Below, in pieces: positions 1 to 6,410 of a stretch of DNA of 13,422 nt (positions within the stretch are counted from its first letter, which is position 1; each line of letters opens with the position of its first letter). The position numbers and the translations under genes are program-made. The notes beneath the pieces are model-generated. The model had not been told where the DNA came from and searched no databases. It worked only from the letters and a program-made list of their open reading frames with translations. This DNA comes from Candidatus Falkowbacteria bacterium CG10_big_fil_rev_8_21_14_0_10_43_11. GTDB taxonomy: Bacteria; Patescibacteriota; Patescibacteriia; Patescibacteriales; XYC2-FULL-47-12. Location: NCBI GenBank assembly GCA_002778635.1, contig PFAS01000048.1, positions 1-13,422 on the forward strand, given 5' to 3'.

Positions 1-159
1 GCTCGTGAATTTCGGGCTGGTGAACTGGCCTCCCTGATCCGTGTTGAAAATCTCCGGACGATTTTTGTTCGTTTCCAGCGCCTCATTCAGACAGTCCAAA
101 CAGAATTCAATTTCCAAATTATTGGATAATTTCCAGCTGATAACATAACGGCCAATTAA
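1..159 (-). pseudogene. IS3 OrfB transposase remnant, internally deleted, runs off the window
   Basis: Minus-strand translation gives GRYVISWKLSN, then a segment ending NTDQGGQFTSPKF. These match the central part of IS3-family OrfB (DDE integrase core, rve fold), including the second catalytic Asp, whose codon is at 39-37. In intact elements that Asp lies near residue 190 of OrfB. Here it is only about 45 codons from the OrfA stop, so roughly 140-150 codons, including the first catalytic Asp, are missing. The recognisable match begins at about 153; the codons before it do not look like OrfB. The remnant lies in the +1 register relative to OrfA rather than the -1 register used for programmed frameshifting, consistent with a deletion that broke the frame. 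The catalytic Glu would lie outside the window. Confidence 0.75.
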
Positions 160-169
160 TTTTTTCAAT

Positions 170-475
170 TCACCGCGGTTTGAACACCGACAGTTTTTTT
201 TTGAGCCAGTCCAGTTCAATGTCCCGCTGGCCGATTATTTTGTATAAATTGTTTAATTTATTTTGGTGGTCAAACTCTTTTTGTTTTTCTTTTTTGCGGT
301 TGTCATTGAACAGCTCCGGCAGATTATCCAGCGCCTGTTTTTTCCAATGTCCGATTTGGGTCGGGTGCACCTGGTAGCCGGAGCTGATTTGGGCAATGGT
401 TTTATCGCCTTTAATTGCGGCTAAGGCCACCTGGGCTTTTTCCTGCGGACTGAATGTCCTAGGTTGCTTGGTCAT
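170..475 (-). CDS. IS3-family transposase OrfA (HTH DNA-binding subunit)
   Basis: The 101-residue protein has the usual OrfA layout. A helix-turn-helix at about residues 8-50 contains EKAQVALAAIKGDKTIAQI and VHPTQIGHWKKQAL, and a charged leucine-zipper-like helix follows at about 62-95, ending in ELDWLKKK. In the family OrfA binds the terminal inverted repeats and is fused to OrfB by a -1 frameshift. A run of nine A residues (minus strand, 202-194) would suit slippage, but the downstream OrfB is deleted and out of register. OrfA alone may persist as a DNA-binding protein or be a relic. It stops with TGA, unlike the ten complete non-IS genes here, which stop with TAA. The ATG at 475-473 is the first start in frame and has no strong Shine-Dalgarno. 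Confidence 0.85.
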   Translation of the reverse strand: MTKQPRTFSPQEKAQVALAAIKGDKTIAQISSGYQVHPTQIGHWKKQALDNLPELFNDNRKKEKQKEFDHQNKLNNLYKIIGQRDIELDWLKKKLSVFKPR

Positions 476-564
476 ATTATGTTTTTTGGCTTAATTCTTT
501 CTATCTCATTTTAACATATTTCGTGTCTAGTTTTACCAGACCATTATAGTTACGCCAATAGCCA

Positions 565-593
565 TTGACATTATTAATAATTTGTGATATATT
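565..593 (+). promoter_or_regulatory. Sigma70-type promoter of the 647-1531 gene
   Basis: A perfect -35 TTGACA (565-570) is followed by a 17-bp spacer and TATATT (588-593), one base from the consensus -10. Transcription would start near 600, giving a leader of about 47 nt. It lies about 22 bp outside the inferred IS end, so the insertion did not break it. Confidence 0.75.
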
Positions 594-630
594 TTTAAGT
601 TCTTTTTATACTAAAATAAAAATAGTTTTG

Positions 631-636
631 AGGAGG
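631..636 (+). promoter_or_regulatory. Shine-Dalgarno AGGAGG for the 647 start
   Basis: AGGAGG lies 10 nt before the ATG at 647 and fixes that start. It is the only strong Shine-Dalgarno seen ahead of any gene in the window. Confidence 0.8.
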
Positions 637-646
637 CGATAAAGAA

Positions 647-1531
647 ATGACCGCCGTTAAAAAAAGCAAGCTAGTCCACATTTATAACAACCGGGAGATG
701 TATTCCTGGGGAGCCATGATTTCTTTTTTTATTTCCGTTTGTTTTGGGTTAATTTTTTTGGCGTTAATCTTAATAGTATTTTTTGCCCAGGCAAAAGCGG
801 TATTTTTTTTGCGAGGAGTGATACAGCCAATTGATATTGAGGCAGTAATTATGTTCTCTTTAATTTTTGCGATAGTTTTTGGCTGGTTGGTGTTTTGGTT
901 TTTTAGCCGGATTCAAAATTATAAAATTGTGAGTTTTGAATTTTTGCAGAAAGATTTTAAGCCGTATATCTATTATGCTCTCTGCGCGGTTGGAAAAATA
1001 CTAAAAATTTTTGTCGCTTTTGAAGACAGTCCATTAAAGGTCGATGAAAGGTTGGAATTTAACAGCCTATTAGAGGTAAGTTTAAAAACAACCGAAAGGC
1101 TGCCGGAGCAAATGAAGGAACTATTTGTTTTTCCTTTGCTAAAAATAAAGATTGGTTTTAAAAATTTGGTTAGTTCGGAATTATTGCAAATCGTTTTTGT
1201 CGATCCGGAATCTTTTCGGCAAAAAATAAAAAGCGAACTGGAAAGAATTCTTCCGCATCGCTTGCGGAACTTAGGATATAATAACAGCCGAGTGCCGCAG
1301 GAAAAAATTGAAAAAGCCTGCAAAAAAATAACGCTGAATATTGACGGCGTTAAAATGAACATCGCCCGGGTTTATCCTATTAAGCCTATTCCGGGGCAAG
1401 CAGAGCATTTTCATCCAAATAACCCCCTTCTAAAGCGAAAAAGAAAAGAGCAGAAGTGTGATATTGAAGATGGGTTAAAAAAAGTATTAGAATTGCAAAA
1501 AAAATTTGAGTTAAAAAAAGGCGATAAATAA
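647..1531 (+). CDS. Hypothetical membrane protein, two N-terminal helices and a basic cytoplasmic tail
   Basis: I do not recognise the family of this 294-residue protein. A short basic N-terminus is followed by two hydrophobic segments at about residues 22-47 (around ISFFISVCFGLIFLALILIV) and 67-87 (around MFSLIFAIVFGWLVFWFF). The remaining two thirds is soluble, with alternating hydrophobic and charged stretches and a Lys/Glu-rich end (KRKRKEQK, then ELQKKFELKKGDK). With two helices both ends are probably cytoplasmic. No catalytic or metal-binding pattern was found. The gene has its own strong promoter and Shine-Dalgarno, and it is monocistronic: its stop codon lies in the loop of a terminator hairpin, and the next gene converges from the other strand. 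Being a real gene is well supported by these signals; its function is unknown. Confidence 0.8.
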   Translation: MTAVKKSKLVHIYNNREMYSWGAMISFFISVCFGLIFLALILIVFFAQAKAVFFLRGVIQPIDIEAVIMFSLIFAIVFGWLVFWFFSRIQNYKIVSFEFLQKDFKPYIYYALCAVGKILKIFVAFEDSPLKVDERLEFNSLLEVSLKTTERLPEQMKELFVFPLLKIKIGFKNLVSSELLQIVFVDPESFRQKIKSELERILPHRLRNLGYNNSRVPQEKIEKACKKITLNIDGVKMNIARVYPIKPIPGQAEHFHPNNPLLKRKRKEQKCDIEDGLKKVLELQKKFELKKGDK

Positions 1532-1548
1532 ATCGCCTTTATTTTTTT
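1517..1548. terminator. Bidirectional rho-independent terminator between convergent genes
   Basis: AAAGGCGAT (1517-1525) pairs with ATCGCCTTT (1532-1540) around a 6-nt loop. A T-rich tract follows on the plus strand (ATTTTTTT, 1541-1548), and the A run at 1513-1519 gives a T tract on the minus strand. It can stop both the 647-1531 gene and the galT-like gene. The stop codons lie in the loop (1529-1531) and at the edge of the stem (1541-1539). Confidence 0.8.
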
Positions 1549-2456
1549 CGATAAAACCTCGCCGCTTCCTCCGGCGCAACCGAGTTTATCACGATGCCGC
1601 TCCCTAGTTCCACTCCGGCCCAAATAGAATCGCGCGGCTGGATTTTTATGTAAAAATATTGATTAGGATTAGAAATTACCTGGTGCATAAAGAGGTTGTA
1701 GGACAAGTTAAGTTTGTGGAGTTTAAGTAAGATTTTTTTTAAAATTTTGGCGGTCGCCTGCAGTTCGGCCGGCGCGAGTTCGGTGATGTTATCAACCAAA
1801 CGGCGCGGTAAAATCCAGGCCTCATAATGGAATTGGGAAGCGTACGGGCAGAAAGCGGCGATTAGTTTATCGGCATAAATTTTGCGCGGACCTTTTATTT
1901 CTTTCTTAATAATATCCGCAAAAACATTGCGCTTATGTTCGGTTTGGTAATTAATCGCGGCGGTGATTTCCTCCTGCACGTCCGGCGGAATAATGTCTGT
2001 CGCGAAAATTTGCGAATGAACGTGCGCTAAAGAAGCGCCAGCTTTGGCGCCATTGTTTTTAAAAATTAAAACATAATCCAAATTTTTAATTTTACTTAAA
2101 GCGGCGGTGCGGCGCTGGTACATCTTTAGTACGTTCAAAATTTCATTCTCGCTTAATTCTCCCAATTCAACCCCATGCTTGGCCGTATCAATAATAACTT
2201 CCTGCGCGCCGTAAGCTTTTTTGTTTTGCAATGTTACGGCCGGATAATCGTTAGGCAAGGATAAAACTTGCCAAGCGCTTTTATCGCCGATGCTGTCAAT
2301 TATGCTGTTTCGTCTGATTGCTTGCGGGCAAAAAACGCACGGCCGGTTGCGGCGCAGAACGGTTTCTTCGGAAATATCGCGCGGACGCTTTGACCGGCTC
2401 GGCGTGATAATGACGTATTTGTTTAAGAGATAGTCTTTTCTTAATTCAGAGTTCAT
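1539..2456 (-). CDS. galT: Galactose-1-phosphate uridylyltransferase (GalT-like, HIT superfamily)
   Basis: The 305-residue protein spans both GalT domains. It opens with RKDYLLNKYVIITPSRSKRP, matching the family start. It keeps the zinc-site pattern Cys40-x2-Cys43 (PCVFC), His94 (TAKHGVELGEL) and His145. The active-site motif is HVHSQ (145-149); by family alignment His147 would be the nucleophile that carries the uridylyl group between UDP-glucose and galactose-1-phosphate. The C-terminal part has FHYEAWILPRR and ELGSGIVINSVAPEEAARFYR, both typical. Two histidines usual just before the PR motif are replaced here (QYFYIKIQPR), so a second metal site is probably absent. The HVH rather than HPH motif leaves open a related nucleotidyltransferase activity. 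There is no Shine-Dalgarno. A TATTAT box 7 nt before the ATG suggests a leaderless mRNA, but its -35 is weak. No other Leloir-pathway gene is in the window. Confidence 0.85.
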   Translation of the reverse strand: MNSELRKDYLLNKYVIITPSRSKRPRDISEETVLRRNRPCVFCPQAIRRNSIIDSIGDKSAWQVLSLPNDYPAVTLQNKKAYGAQEVIIDTAKHGVELGELSENEILNVLKMYQRRTAALSKIKNLDYVLIFKNNGAKAGASLAHVHSQIFATDIIPPDVQEEITAAINYQTEHKRNVFADIIKKEIKGPRKIYADKLIAAFCPYASQFHYEAWILPRRLVDNITELAPAELQATAKILKKILLKLHKLNLSYNLFMHQVISNPNQYFYIKIQPRDSIWAGVELGSGIVINSVAPEEAARFYRKK

Positions 2457-2563
2457 ATTTTATATAATAATTAAACAATAAATTAGACAGAAATTAACCA
2501 ATAATTTTTTTAGGCAATAATTATTGCTCAATTACCCATATATAATATCAAAATTAGGGGGTC

Positions 2564-2592
2564 TTGACAAATAAATCAGTTTTTTCTAAAAT
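2564..2592 (+). promoter_or_regulatory. Sigma70-type promoter of groES
   Basis: A perfect TTGACA (2564-2569) has a 17-bp spacer to TAAAAT (2587-2592), one mismatch from the -10 consensus. The predicted start, near 2599, is about 11 bp upstream of the CIRCE-like operator, a usual arrangement for HrcA control. Confidence 0.8.
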
Positions 2593-2609
2593 AGGGGGAT
2601 GAAAAACAG

Positions 2610-2637
2610 TTAGCACTCCCCATCTTATAAGTGCTAA
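2610..2637 (+). promoter_or_regulatory. CIRCE-like heat-shock operator (HrcA site), atypical spacer
   Basis: TTAGCACTC (2610-2618) is exactly the left CIRCE half-site. The right half AAGTGCTAA (2629-2637) matches the consensus GAGTGCTAA at 8 of 9 bases. The canonical spacer between the 9-mers is 9 bp; here it is 10. The position, just downstream of the promoter and ahead of groES, is where HrcA represses chaperonin genes in other bacteria. No hrcA gene is in the window. Confidence 0.8.
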
Positions 2638-2666
2638 AAAATTATTATTCATTAACTTTTAAGTCT

Positions 2667-2960
2667 ATGCAAATCAAACCACTCAACGACAAAGTCGTCG
2701 TTAAAGCTTCTTCCAAAGAGGAAATGACCAAATTCGGGCTGGTATTGCCGGATACGGCCGACAAAGAAAAGCCGGAACAAGGCGAAGTCGTCGCCGTTGG
2801 CCCGGGAAAATTGCTGGAAAGCGGCACCCGCGCGCCGATGAGCGTAAAGATCGGCGATAAAATTTTATTTAAAAAATACAGCCCGGACGAGTTTGAAATT
2901 GACAAAGAGGAGTTTTTAGTTTTGAGCGAGAGCGAGATAATTGGGATTATCACTAATTAA
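2667..2960 (+). CDS. groES: Co-chaperonin GroES (Hsp10)
   Basis: The 97-residue protein has the Hsp10 start MQIKPLNDKVVVKASSKEE, followed by the region of the mobile loop (EMTKFGLVLPDTADKEKPEQ), then GEVVAVGPGK. KIGDKILFKKYSPDEFEI and a hydrophobic C-terminal strand complete the fold. It forms the heptameric lid that closes the GroEL folding chamber. I chose ATG 2667 because it gives the usual family length. An in-frame GTG at 2631 would start inside the CIRCE operator and add 12 non-homologous residues. There is no Shine-Dalgarno before 2667 (TTTTAAGTCT). The gene is first in the groES-groL unit, with a promoter and CIRCE-like operator ahead of it, so heat-shock control is expected. Confidence 0.95.
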   Translation: MQIKPLNDKVVVKASSKEEMTKFGLVLPDTADKEKPEQGEVVAVGPGKLLESGTRAPMSVKIGDKILFKKYSPDEFEIDKEEFLVLSESEIIGIITN

Positions 2961-2962
2961 AA

Positions 2963-3049
2963 TTGTTAAATTGTTATCACTCGCTAACGCTCGTTAATTG
3001 TTAAATTGTTGTAATTTTTAACAATTTAGCAATGTAACAATTTAACAAT
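2963..3049. repeat. 8-bp-period W-rich repeats forming an inverted repeat in the groES-groL gap
   Basis: TTGTTAAA and TTGTTATC (2963-2978) start the region, and a second block in the same orientation ends at 3010. The opposite orientation follows as CAATTTAG, CAATGTAA, CAATTTAA, CAAT (3022-3049). A perfect 14-bp inverted repeat pairs 2997-3010 with 3036-3049 across a 25-nt loop. There is no T tract, so it is not a classical terminator, but it could attenuate or process the groES-groL message. The segment 3020-3042 recurs exactly at 10451-10473. Confidence 0.8.
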
Positions 3050-3130
3050 AGAGCACTGTGAGTTGTTTTGCATAATTAAAGAAGTCAAAATCGTAAGAAT
3101 ATTATAAACATAAACTAAACACAAAAAAAT

Positions 3131-4771
3131 ATGGCCAAACAAATTATCTATGAAGAAGAGGCGCGCAAGGCGCTCAAACGCGGCGTGGACAAATTAGCCA
3201 ATGCCGTAAAAATCACCTTAGGCCCCAAAGGCCGTAATGTGGTGATAGAAAAAAGCTACGGTTCGCCGGTCATAACTAAAGACGGCGTGACGGTCGCGAA
3301 AGAAATTGAACTGGAAGACAAGTTTGAAAACATTGGCGCGGAAATCGTCAAAGAAGTCGCATCCAAAACCAACGACGCGGCCGGCGACGGCACGACTACC
3401 GCGACCATTTTGGCGCAAGCGATGATTAATGAAGGTCTGAAATTAGTTGCGAGCGGCGTTAACCCTATTGACATCCGCACGGGCATTGAAGAAAAAGTGG
3501 AACAGATTATTAAAAGATTAAAAGAAATGAGCAAGCCGATTTCTACCAAAGAAGAAATCGCGCAAGTCGCCTCCATTTCCGCGAACGACAAGGAAATCGG
3601 CGGCATTATCGCTGAAGCCATGGATGCGGTGGGTAAAGACGGCGTCATAACGGTAGAAGAAGGCCAGCATTTTGGCGTGGAAAAGGAAGTCGTTGAAGGT
3701 ATGCAGTTTGACAAGGGTTATGTTACGCCCTATATGATTACGAACGCGGAAAAAATGCAGGCCGAGTACGAGGATCCCTATATTTTAATTACCGATAAAA
3801 AAATCGCCGCGCTGGCGGATATTTTGCCGCTTTTAGAAAAACTCGCGCAAAGCGGGCGCAAGGATTTGGTGATTATCGCCGAAGACGTGGAAGGCGAGGC
3901 GCTGGCGACTTTCATCGTCAATAAATTGCGCGGCACGTTCAACGTGCTCGCGGTTAAAGCCCCGGGTTTCGGTGACCGGCGCAAGGCCATGCTGGAAGAT
4001 ATCGCGACCGTTACCGGTGGCCGGGTAATTTCCGAAGAAGTCGGATTGAAACTGGAAAATGCCGCCATTTCCGATTTGGGACAGGCGCGCAAAATTATCG
4101 CCACCAAAGAAGATACGACGATTGTTGACGGCAAAGGCGATAAGAAAATCATCAGCGAGCGCGTAAGCCAGATTAGAAAAGAAATGGAAATTACCGACAG
4201 CGATTTTGACAAAGAAAAGTTGCAGGAGCGGCTGGCCAAACTTTCCGGCGGAGTAGCGGTCATTAAAGTCGGCGCGGCGACGGAAACGGAAATGAAAGAA
4301 AAGAAAGACCGCATTGACGACGCCCTGCACGCGACCAAAGCCGCGGTGGAAGAAGGGGTGGTACTGGGCGGCGGTTTAGCGCTCGCGATTGCGGGCGACG
4401 CTTTTAAAGAATTAACCGACAAGAAAAAGGACAATCCGGGCGCGCAAATAGTGGACAGCGCGATACTGGAACCAATCAAGCAAATCGTTTATAACGCCGG
4501 CAAAGACGGCTCCCTGATTTTATACAACATCATCGTCCATCATCAAAAGGGCAGTACGAACATCGGCTACAACGCGGCGAACGGCAAATTTGAAGATTTA
4601 ATGGCGGCCGGCATCGTTGACCCGACCAAAGTTACCCGCTTGGCGCTGCAGAACGCCGCGTCCGCGGCCGTGATGTTTTTAACCACGGAGGCGATAATCG
4701 CGGATAAGCCGGAGCCGAAAGAACATAATCACGGCAATCCGGGAATGGGCGGCATGGGTGATATGATGTAA
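3131..4771 (+). CDS. groL: Chaperonin GroEL (Hsp60)
   Basis: The 546-residue protein is full length for GroEL. The equatorial ATP-binding elements are present: TLGPKGRNVV (29-38), GDGTTT (85-90) and GVVLGGG (around residue 410). The apical domain contains EGMQFDKGYVTPYMITN and APGFGDRRKAMLEDIA. The C-terminus is a Gly/Met-rich tail (NPGMGGMGDMM), as in type I chaperonins. It assembles as rings that fold substrate proteins in the cytoplasm with GroES. The start MAKQIIYEEEARKAL is the family start, and the leader has no Shine-Dalgarno. The 170-bp gap from groES is larger than usual and filled with repeats. No convincing promoter was found in the gap, so cotranscription from 2564-2592 is the simplest reading. 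A terminator follows at 4791. Confidence 0.97.
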   Translation: MAKQIIYEEEARKALKRGVDKLANAVKITLGPKGRNVVIEKSYGSPVITKDGVTVAKEIELEDKFENIGAEIVKEVASKTNDAAGDGTTTATILAQAMINEGLKLVASGVNPIDIRTGIEEKVEQIIKRLKEMSKPISTKEEIAQVASISANDKEIGGIIAEAMDAVGKDGVITVEEGQHFGVEKEVVEGMQFDKGYVTPYMITNAEKMQAEYEDPYILITDKKIAALADILPLLEKLAQSGRKDLVIIAEDVEGEALATFIVNKLRGTFNVLAVKAPGFGDRRKAMLEDIATVTGGRVISEEVGLKLENAAISDLGQARKIIATKEDTTIVDGKGDKKIISERVSQIRKEMEITDSDFDKEKLQERLAKLSGGVAVIKVGAATETEMKEKKDRIDDALHATKAAVEEGVVLGGGLALAIAGDAFKELTDKKKDNPGAQIVDSAILEPIKQIVYNAGKDGSLILYNIIVHHQKGSTNIGYNAANGKFEDLMAAGIVDPTKVTRLALQNAASAAVMFLTTEAIIADKPEPKEHNHGNPGMGGMGDMM

Positions 4772-4790
4772 AATTCAGTCTAATAAAATA

Positions 4791-4825
4791 AAACAAACGT
4801 TCTATAATTAGGCGTTTGTTTTTTT
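4791..4825 (+). terminator. Rho-independent terminator of groL
   Basis: AAACAAACG (4791-4799) pairs with CGTTTGTTT (4813-4821) around a 13-nt loop, and T residues continue to 4825. It lies 20 bp after the groL stop. Confidence 0.75.
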
Positions 4826-4827
4826 GT

Positions 4828-4855
4828 TTGCAATTTTTAAGCAATATGTTAAAAT
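4828..4855 (+). promoter_or_regulatory. Candidate promoter for the coiled-coil/transporter pair
   Basis: TTGCAA (4828-4833) is followed by 16 bp and TAAAAT (4850-4855), directly after the groL terminator. Both boxes are imperfect, and AT-rich DNA yields such matches by chance. Confidence 0.45.
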
Positions 4856-4880
4856 AAAATAAAATTAAGATATAAAAAAT

Positions 4881-5261
4881 ATGCTGGAACAACAGGATTT
4901 ACAACAAATCAGAGAAATAGTAAAGGGAGAAGTCAATTCTTCTTTGGAGGATTTTGCCGTGATAGTGGCTGAAGGATTTAAGAGCGTAGACAAGAGATTT
5001 GACGATGTAGACAAGAGATTTGACGATGTAGACAAGAGATTTGACGAAATTAAACGGGATATTGCATCTTTGCGCTTGGATGTTTCTAATATTGATAAAC
5101 GCCTTACTAGATTAGAGGATAAGGTAGATAGAATTGTTAAAGCGCAAACCGAGGACATAACGGCGGTTGATAAAGAGATAAAAGAAATAAAGAACCGGAT
5201 GGGTGAATTTAATAAACGTTTAATGTTTTTAGAACAAAAAAAGGTATCTTTAAGTTTGTAA
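4881..5261 (+). CDS. Coiled-coil protein with tandem heptad duplication
   Basis: The 126-residue protein is highly charged and almost wholly helical in appearance. Residues 36-56 are three copies of VDKRFD[DE], encoded by a near-perfect 21-bp tandem repeat. Before it is LQQIREIVKGEVNSSLEDF. After it the heptad pattern continues through ASLRLDVSNIDKRLTRLEDKV to about residue 120. There is no signal peptide, membrane segment or catalytic motif, so it is probably a cytoplasmic oligomer or scaffold; partners are unknown. Similar short VDKRFD-repeat proteins are common in bacteria and usually annotated only as hypothetical. It ends 4 bp before the AI-2E transporter start, so the two are probably cotranscribed and perhaps translationally coupled. 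No Shine-Dalgarno precedes the ATG. Confidence 0.8.
   Translation: MLEQQDLQQIREIVKGEVNSSLEDFAVIVAEGFKSVDKRFDDVDKRFDDVDKRFDEIKRDIASLRLDVSNIDKRLTRLEDKVDRIVKAQTEDITAVDKEIKEIKNRMGEFNKRLMFLEQKKVSLSL
4986..5048 (+). repeat. Three tandem 21-bp units inside the coiled-coil gene
   Basis: Units at 4986-5006, 5007-5027 and 5028-5048 each begin GTAGACAAGAG. The first two are identical and the third differs only in its last base. Each unit encodes exactly one heptad, so gain or loss of units keeps both the frame and the coiled-coil register. Confidence 0.95.
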
Positions 5262-5265
5262 TTTT

Positions 5266-6306
5266 ATGTCCGCCCCGTTAAATTCAACCTATCGGGTTAA
5301 CATCACAATCGGCGCTATTTTAAAAGCAGTGGCGGTTCTTATTTTGTTGTACATTTGTTATATTATAAAAGACATCTTAGCGCTTTTATTTGTTTCTCTA
5401 ATTTTTGCTTCCGCCATTGACCCCTGGGTTGATACTTTGAAGCGTCGCAAAATCCCCCGCGCCGTCAGCGTGGTTTTTATTTATTTTATTGCCTTAATTA
5501 TTATTAGTTTTGCCATTTATTCGCTCATCCCGCCCATTACCGAACAGATAAACTCTTTAACGGCCAATTTTCCCGAGTATGTAGAAAAAATAAATTCAGG
5601 GTATCAGTGGGTGCGCAACTTTACCATTGAGCATGGCTTGATAGACAGAATTAGAGATAATTTGGGAAATTTTGAAAAAAATTTTCAAATAGCCGCGAGC
5701 AGCGTTTTTTCTACGGTCAGCGAGATTTTTGGCGGCATTGTTTCGTTTTTTATCGTGCTCGTCATTACTTTTTATATGGTAGTGGAAGAGGATGCGCTGA
5801 AAAAAATCGTTTGGTCGCTCGCGCCGATTGAACGCCAGCCGTATCTGATGCAATTAATTGATCGCATGCAGCGCCAGGTTGGGTACTGGTTCCGCGGCCA
5901 GCTTATTTTAATGCTGATTGTAGGCATTTTCGTTTGGATTGGCATGATGTTTTTAATGCCCCAATACGCTCTGGTGCTGGGCCTGATTGCCGGCCTTACC
6001 GAGTTTATTCCCTATCTCGGACCTATTATGGGCGCGATTCCAGGCGTATTTTTAGCTCTGACCGTCAATCCTTTTTTAGCTTTGTTAGTGGCAATTTTTT
6101 ACATAATCGTACAGCAGGTGGAAAATAATATTTTAGTGCCAAAGATTATGCAGCGCGCCGTCGGACTCAACCCCATCATCAGCATTGCGGTGATGATGGC
6201 CGGTTTTAAAATCGCCGGCATCGTCGGCGGACTGCTTTCCATTCCGGTCGCAACCGCCATTTCGGTTTTAGTGAAAGATTGGATGAAGATAAAAAACAAC
6301 GGATAA
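5266..6306 (+). CDS. AI-2E family transporter (PerM/YdiK-like permease)
   Basis: The 346-residue polytopic protein has the family topology. Hydrophobic segments lie at about residues 13-51 (probably two helices) and 65-90, followed by a soluble region at about 90-150, helix 155-173, and a dense helix cluster at 208-335. Family hallmarks are EFIPYLGPIMGAIPG (246-260) and QQVENNILVPKIMQRAVGLN (283-302). Members include exporters of autoinducer-2 (TqsA) and Na+/H+ antiporter-like proteins; most are uncharacterised, so the substrate here cannot be stated. The start at 5266 lies 4 bp after the preceding stop, with no Shine-Dalgarno. No terminator follows; the gap to the next gene is filled with repeats. 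Confidence 0.92.
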   Translation: MSAPLNSTYRVNITIGAILKAVAVLILLYICYIIKDILALLFVSLIFASAIDPWVDTLKRRKIPRAVSVVFIYFIALIIISFAIYSLIPPITEQINSLTANFPEYVEKINSGYQWVRNFTIEHGLIDRIRDNLGNFEKNFQIAASSVFSTVSEIFGGIVSFFIVLVITFYMVVEEDALKKIVWSLAPIERQPYLMQLIDRMQRQVGYWFRGQLILMLIVGIFVWIGMMFLMPQYALVLGLIAGLTEFIPYLGPIMGAIPGVFLALTVNPFLALLVAIFYIIVQQVENNILVPKIMQRAVGLNPIISIAVMMAGFKIAGIVGGLLSIPVATAISVLVKDWMKIKNNG

Positions 6307-6315
6307 ATTATTCAG

Positions 6316-6338
6316 TTGCTAAATTGCTAAATTGTTAG
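6316..6338. repeat. Short 8-bp tandem repeat, TTGCTAAA type
   Basis: TTGCTAAA (6316-6323), TTGCTAAA (6324-6331) and TTGTTAG (6332-6338) form a period-8 array just after the transporter stop. On the other strand the unit is of the CAATTTAG type seen at 3022 and 10453. It stands opposite in orientation to the CAGTTTAA array that follows. Confidence 0.8.
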
Positions 6339-6360
6339 TACGCCTTTAAGTATTGCATAA

Positions 6361-6410
6361 CAGTTTAACAGTTTAACAGTTTAACAGTTTAACAGTTTAA
6401 CAGTTTAACA
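6361..6410 (+). repeat. Six perfect CAGTTTAA octamers abutting a start codon
   Basis: Six uninterrupted copies of CAGTTTAA (6361-6408) are followed by CA, then T and the ATG at 6412. The leader of the ligase gene is therefore almost entirely repeat, with no Shine-Dalgarno. A perfect short tandem repeat at this position is prone to copy-number change in 8-bp steps. Confidence 0.95.

Larger units (their letters stand above)
1..543 (-). mobile_element. Partial IS3-family insertion sequence, decayed
   Basis: Read on the minus strand, this stretch holds an IS3-type OrfA followed by a piece of OrfB with the DDE-domain motif NTDQGGQFTS. The outer end is placed at about 543 because the minus strand there starts TGGTCTGG, fitting the TG...CA termini of the family. 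The end position is inferred, since the other terminus lies outside the window and the inverted repeats cannot be compared. If 543 is right, the 3-bp target duplication would be TTA at 544-546. OrfB lacks its first half, so this copy should not move on its own. Confidence 0.75.

Noticed and set aside
170..172. UGA recoded as an amino acid, as in some Patescibacteria
   Set aside because: OrfA ends properly at this TGA, tryptophan is TGG, and all other frames are complete without internal TGA.
194..202. Programmed -1 frameshift joining IS3 OrfA and OrfB
   Set aside because: The A9 slippery run exists on the minus strand, but the OrfB remnant is in the +1 register, and the -1 frame hits a stop within about ten codons.
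180..377. Plus-strand open frame over the IS
   Set aside because: Antisense to the well-supported OrfA and without recognisable features.
2541..2546. TATAAT box upstream of the groES promoter
   Set aside because: The nearest -35-like sequence (TTGCTC, 2524-2529) is only 11 bp away, and a far better promoter lies at 2564-2592.
2631..2666. Upstream GTG start extending groES by 12 residues
   Set aside because: The GTG lies inside the CIRCE-like operator, the extra residues do not match GroES, and ATG 2667 gives the usual 97-residue length.
3218..4479. Long open frames on the minus strand across groL
   Set aside because: They are antisense shadows of a full-length GroEL; the translations are biased and resemble no protein.
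6316..6410. Possible CRISPR array
   Set aside because: The 8-bp units are contiguous with no spacers, and no cas genes are present.
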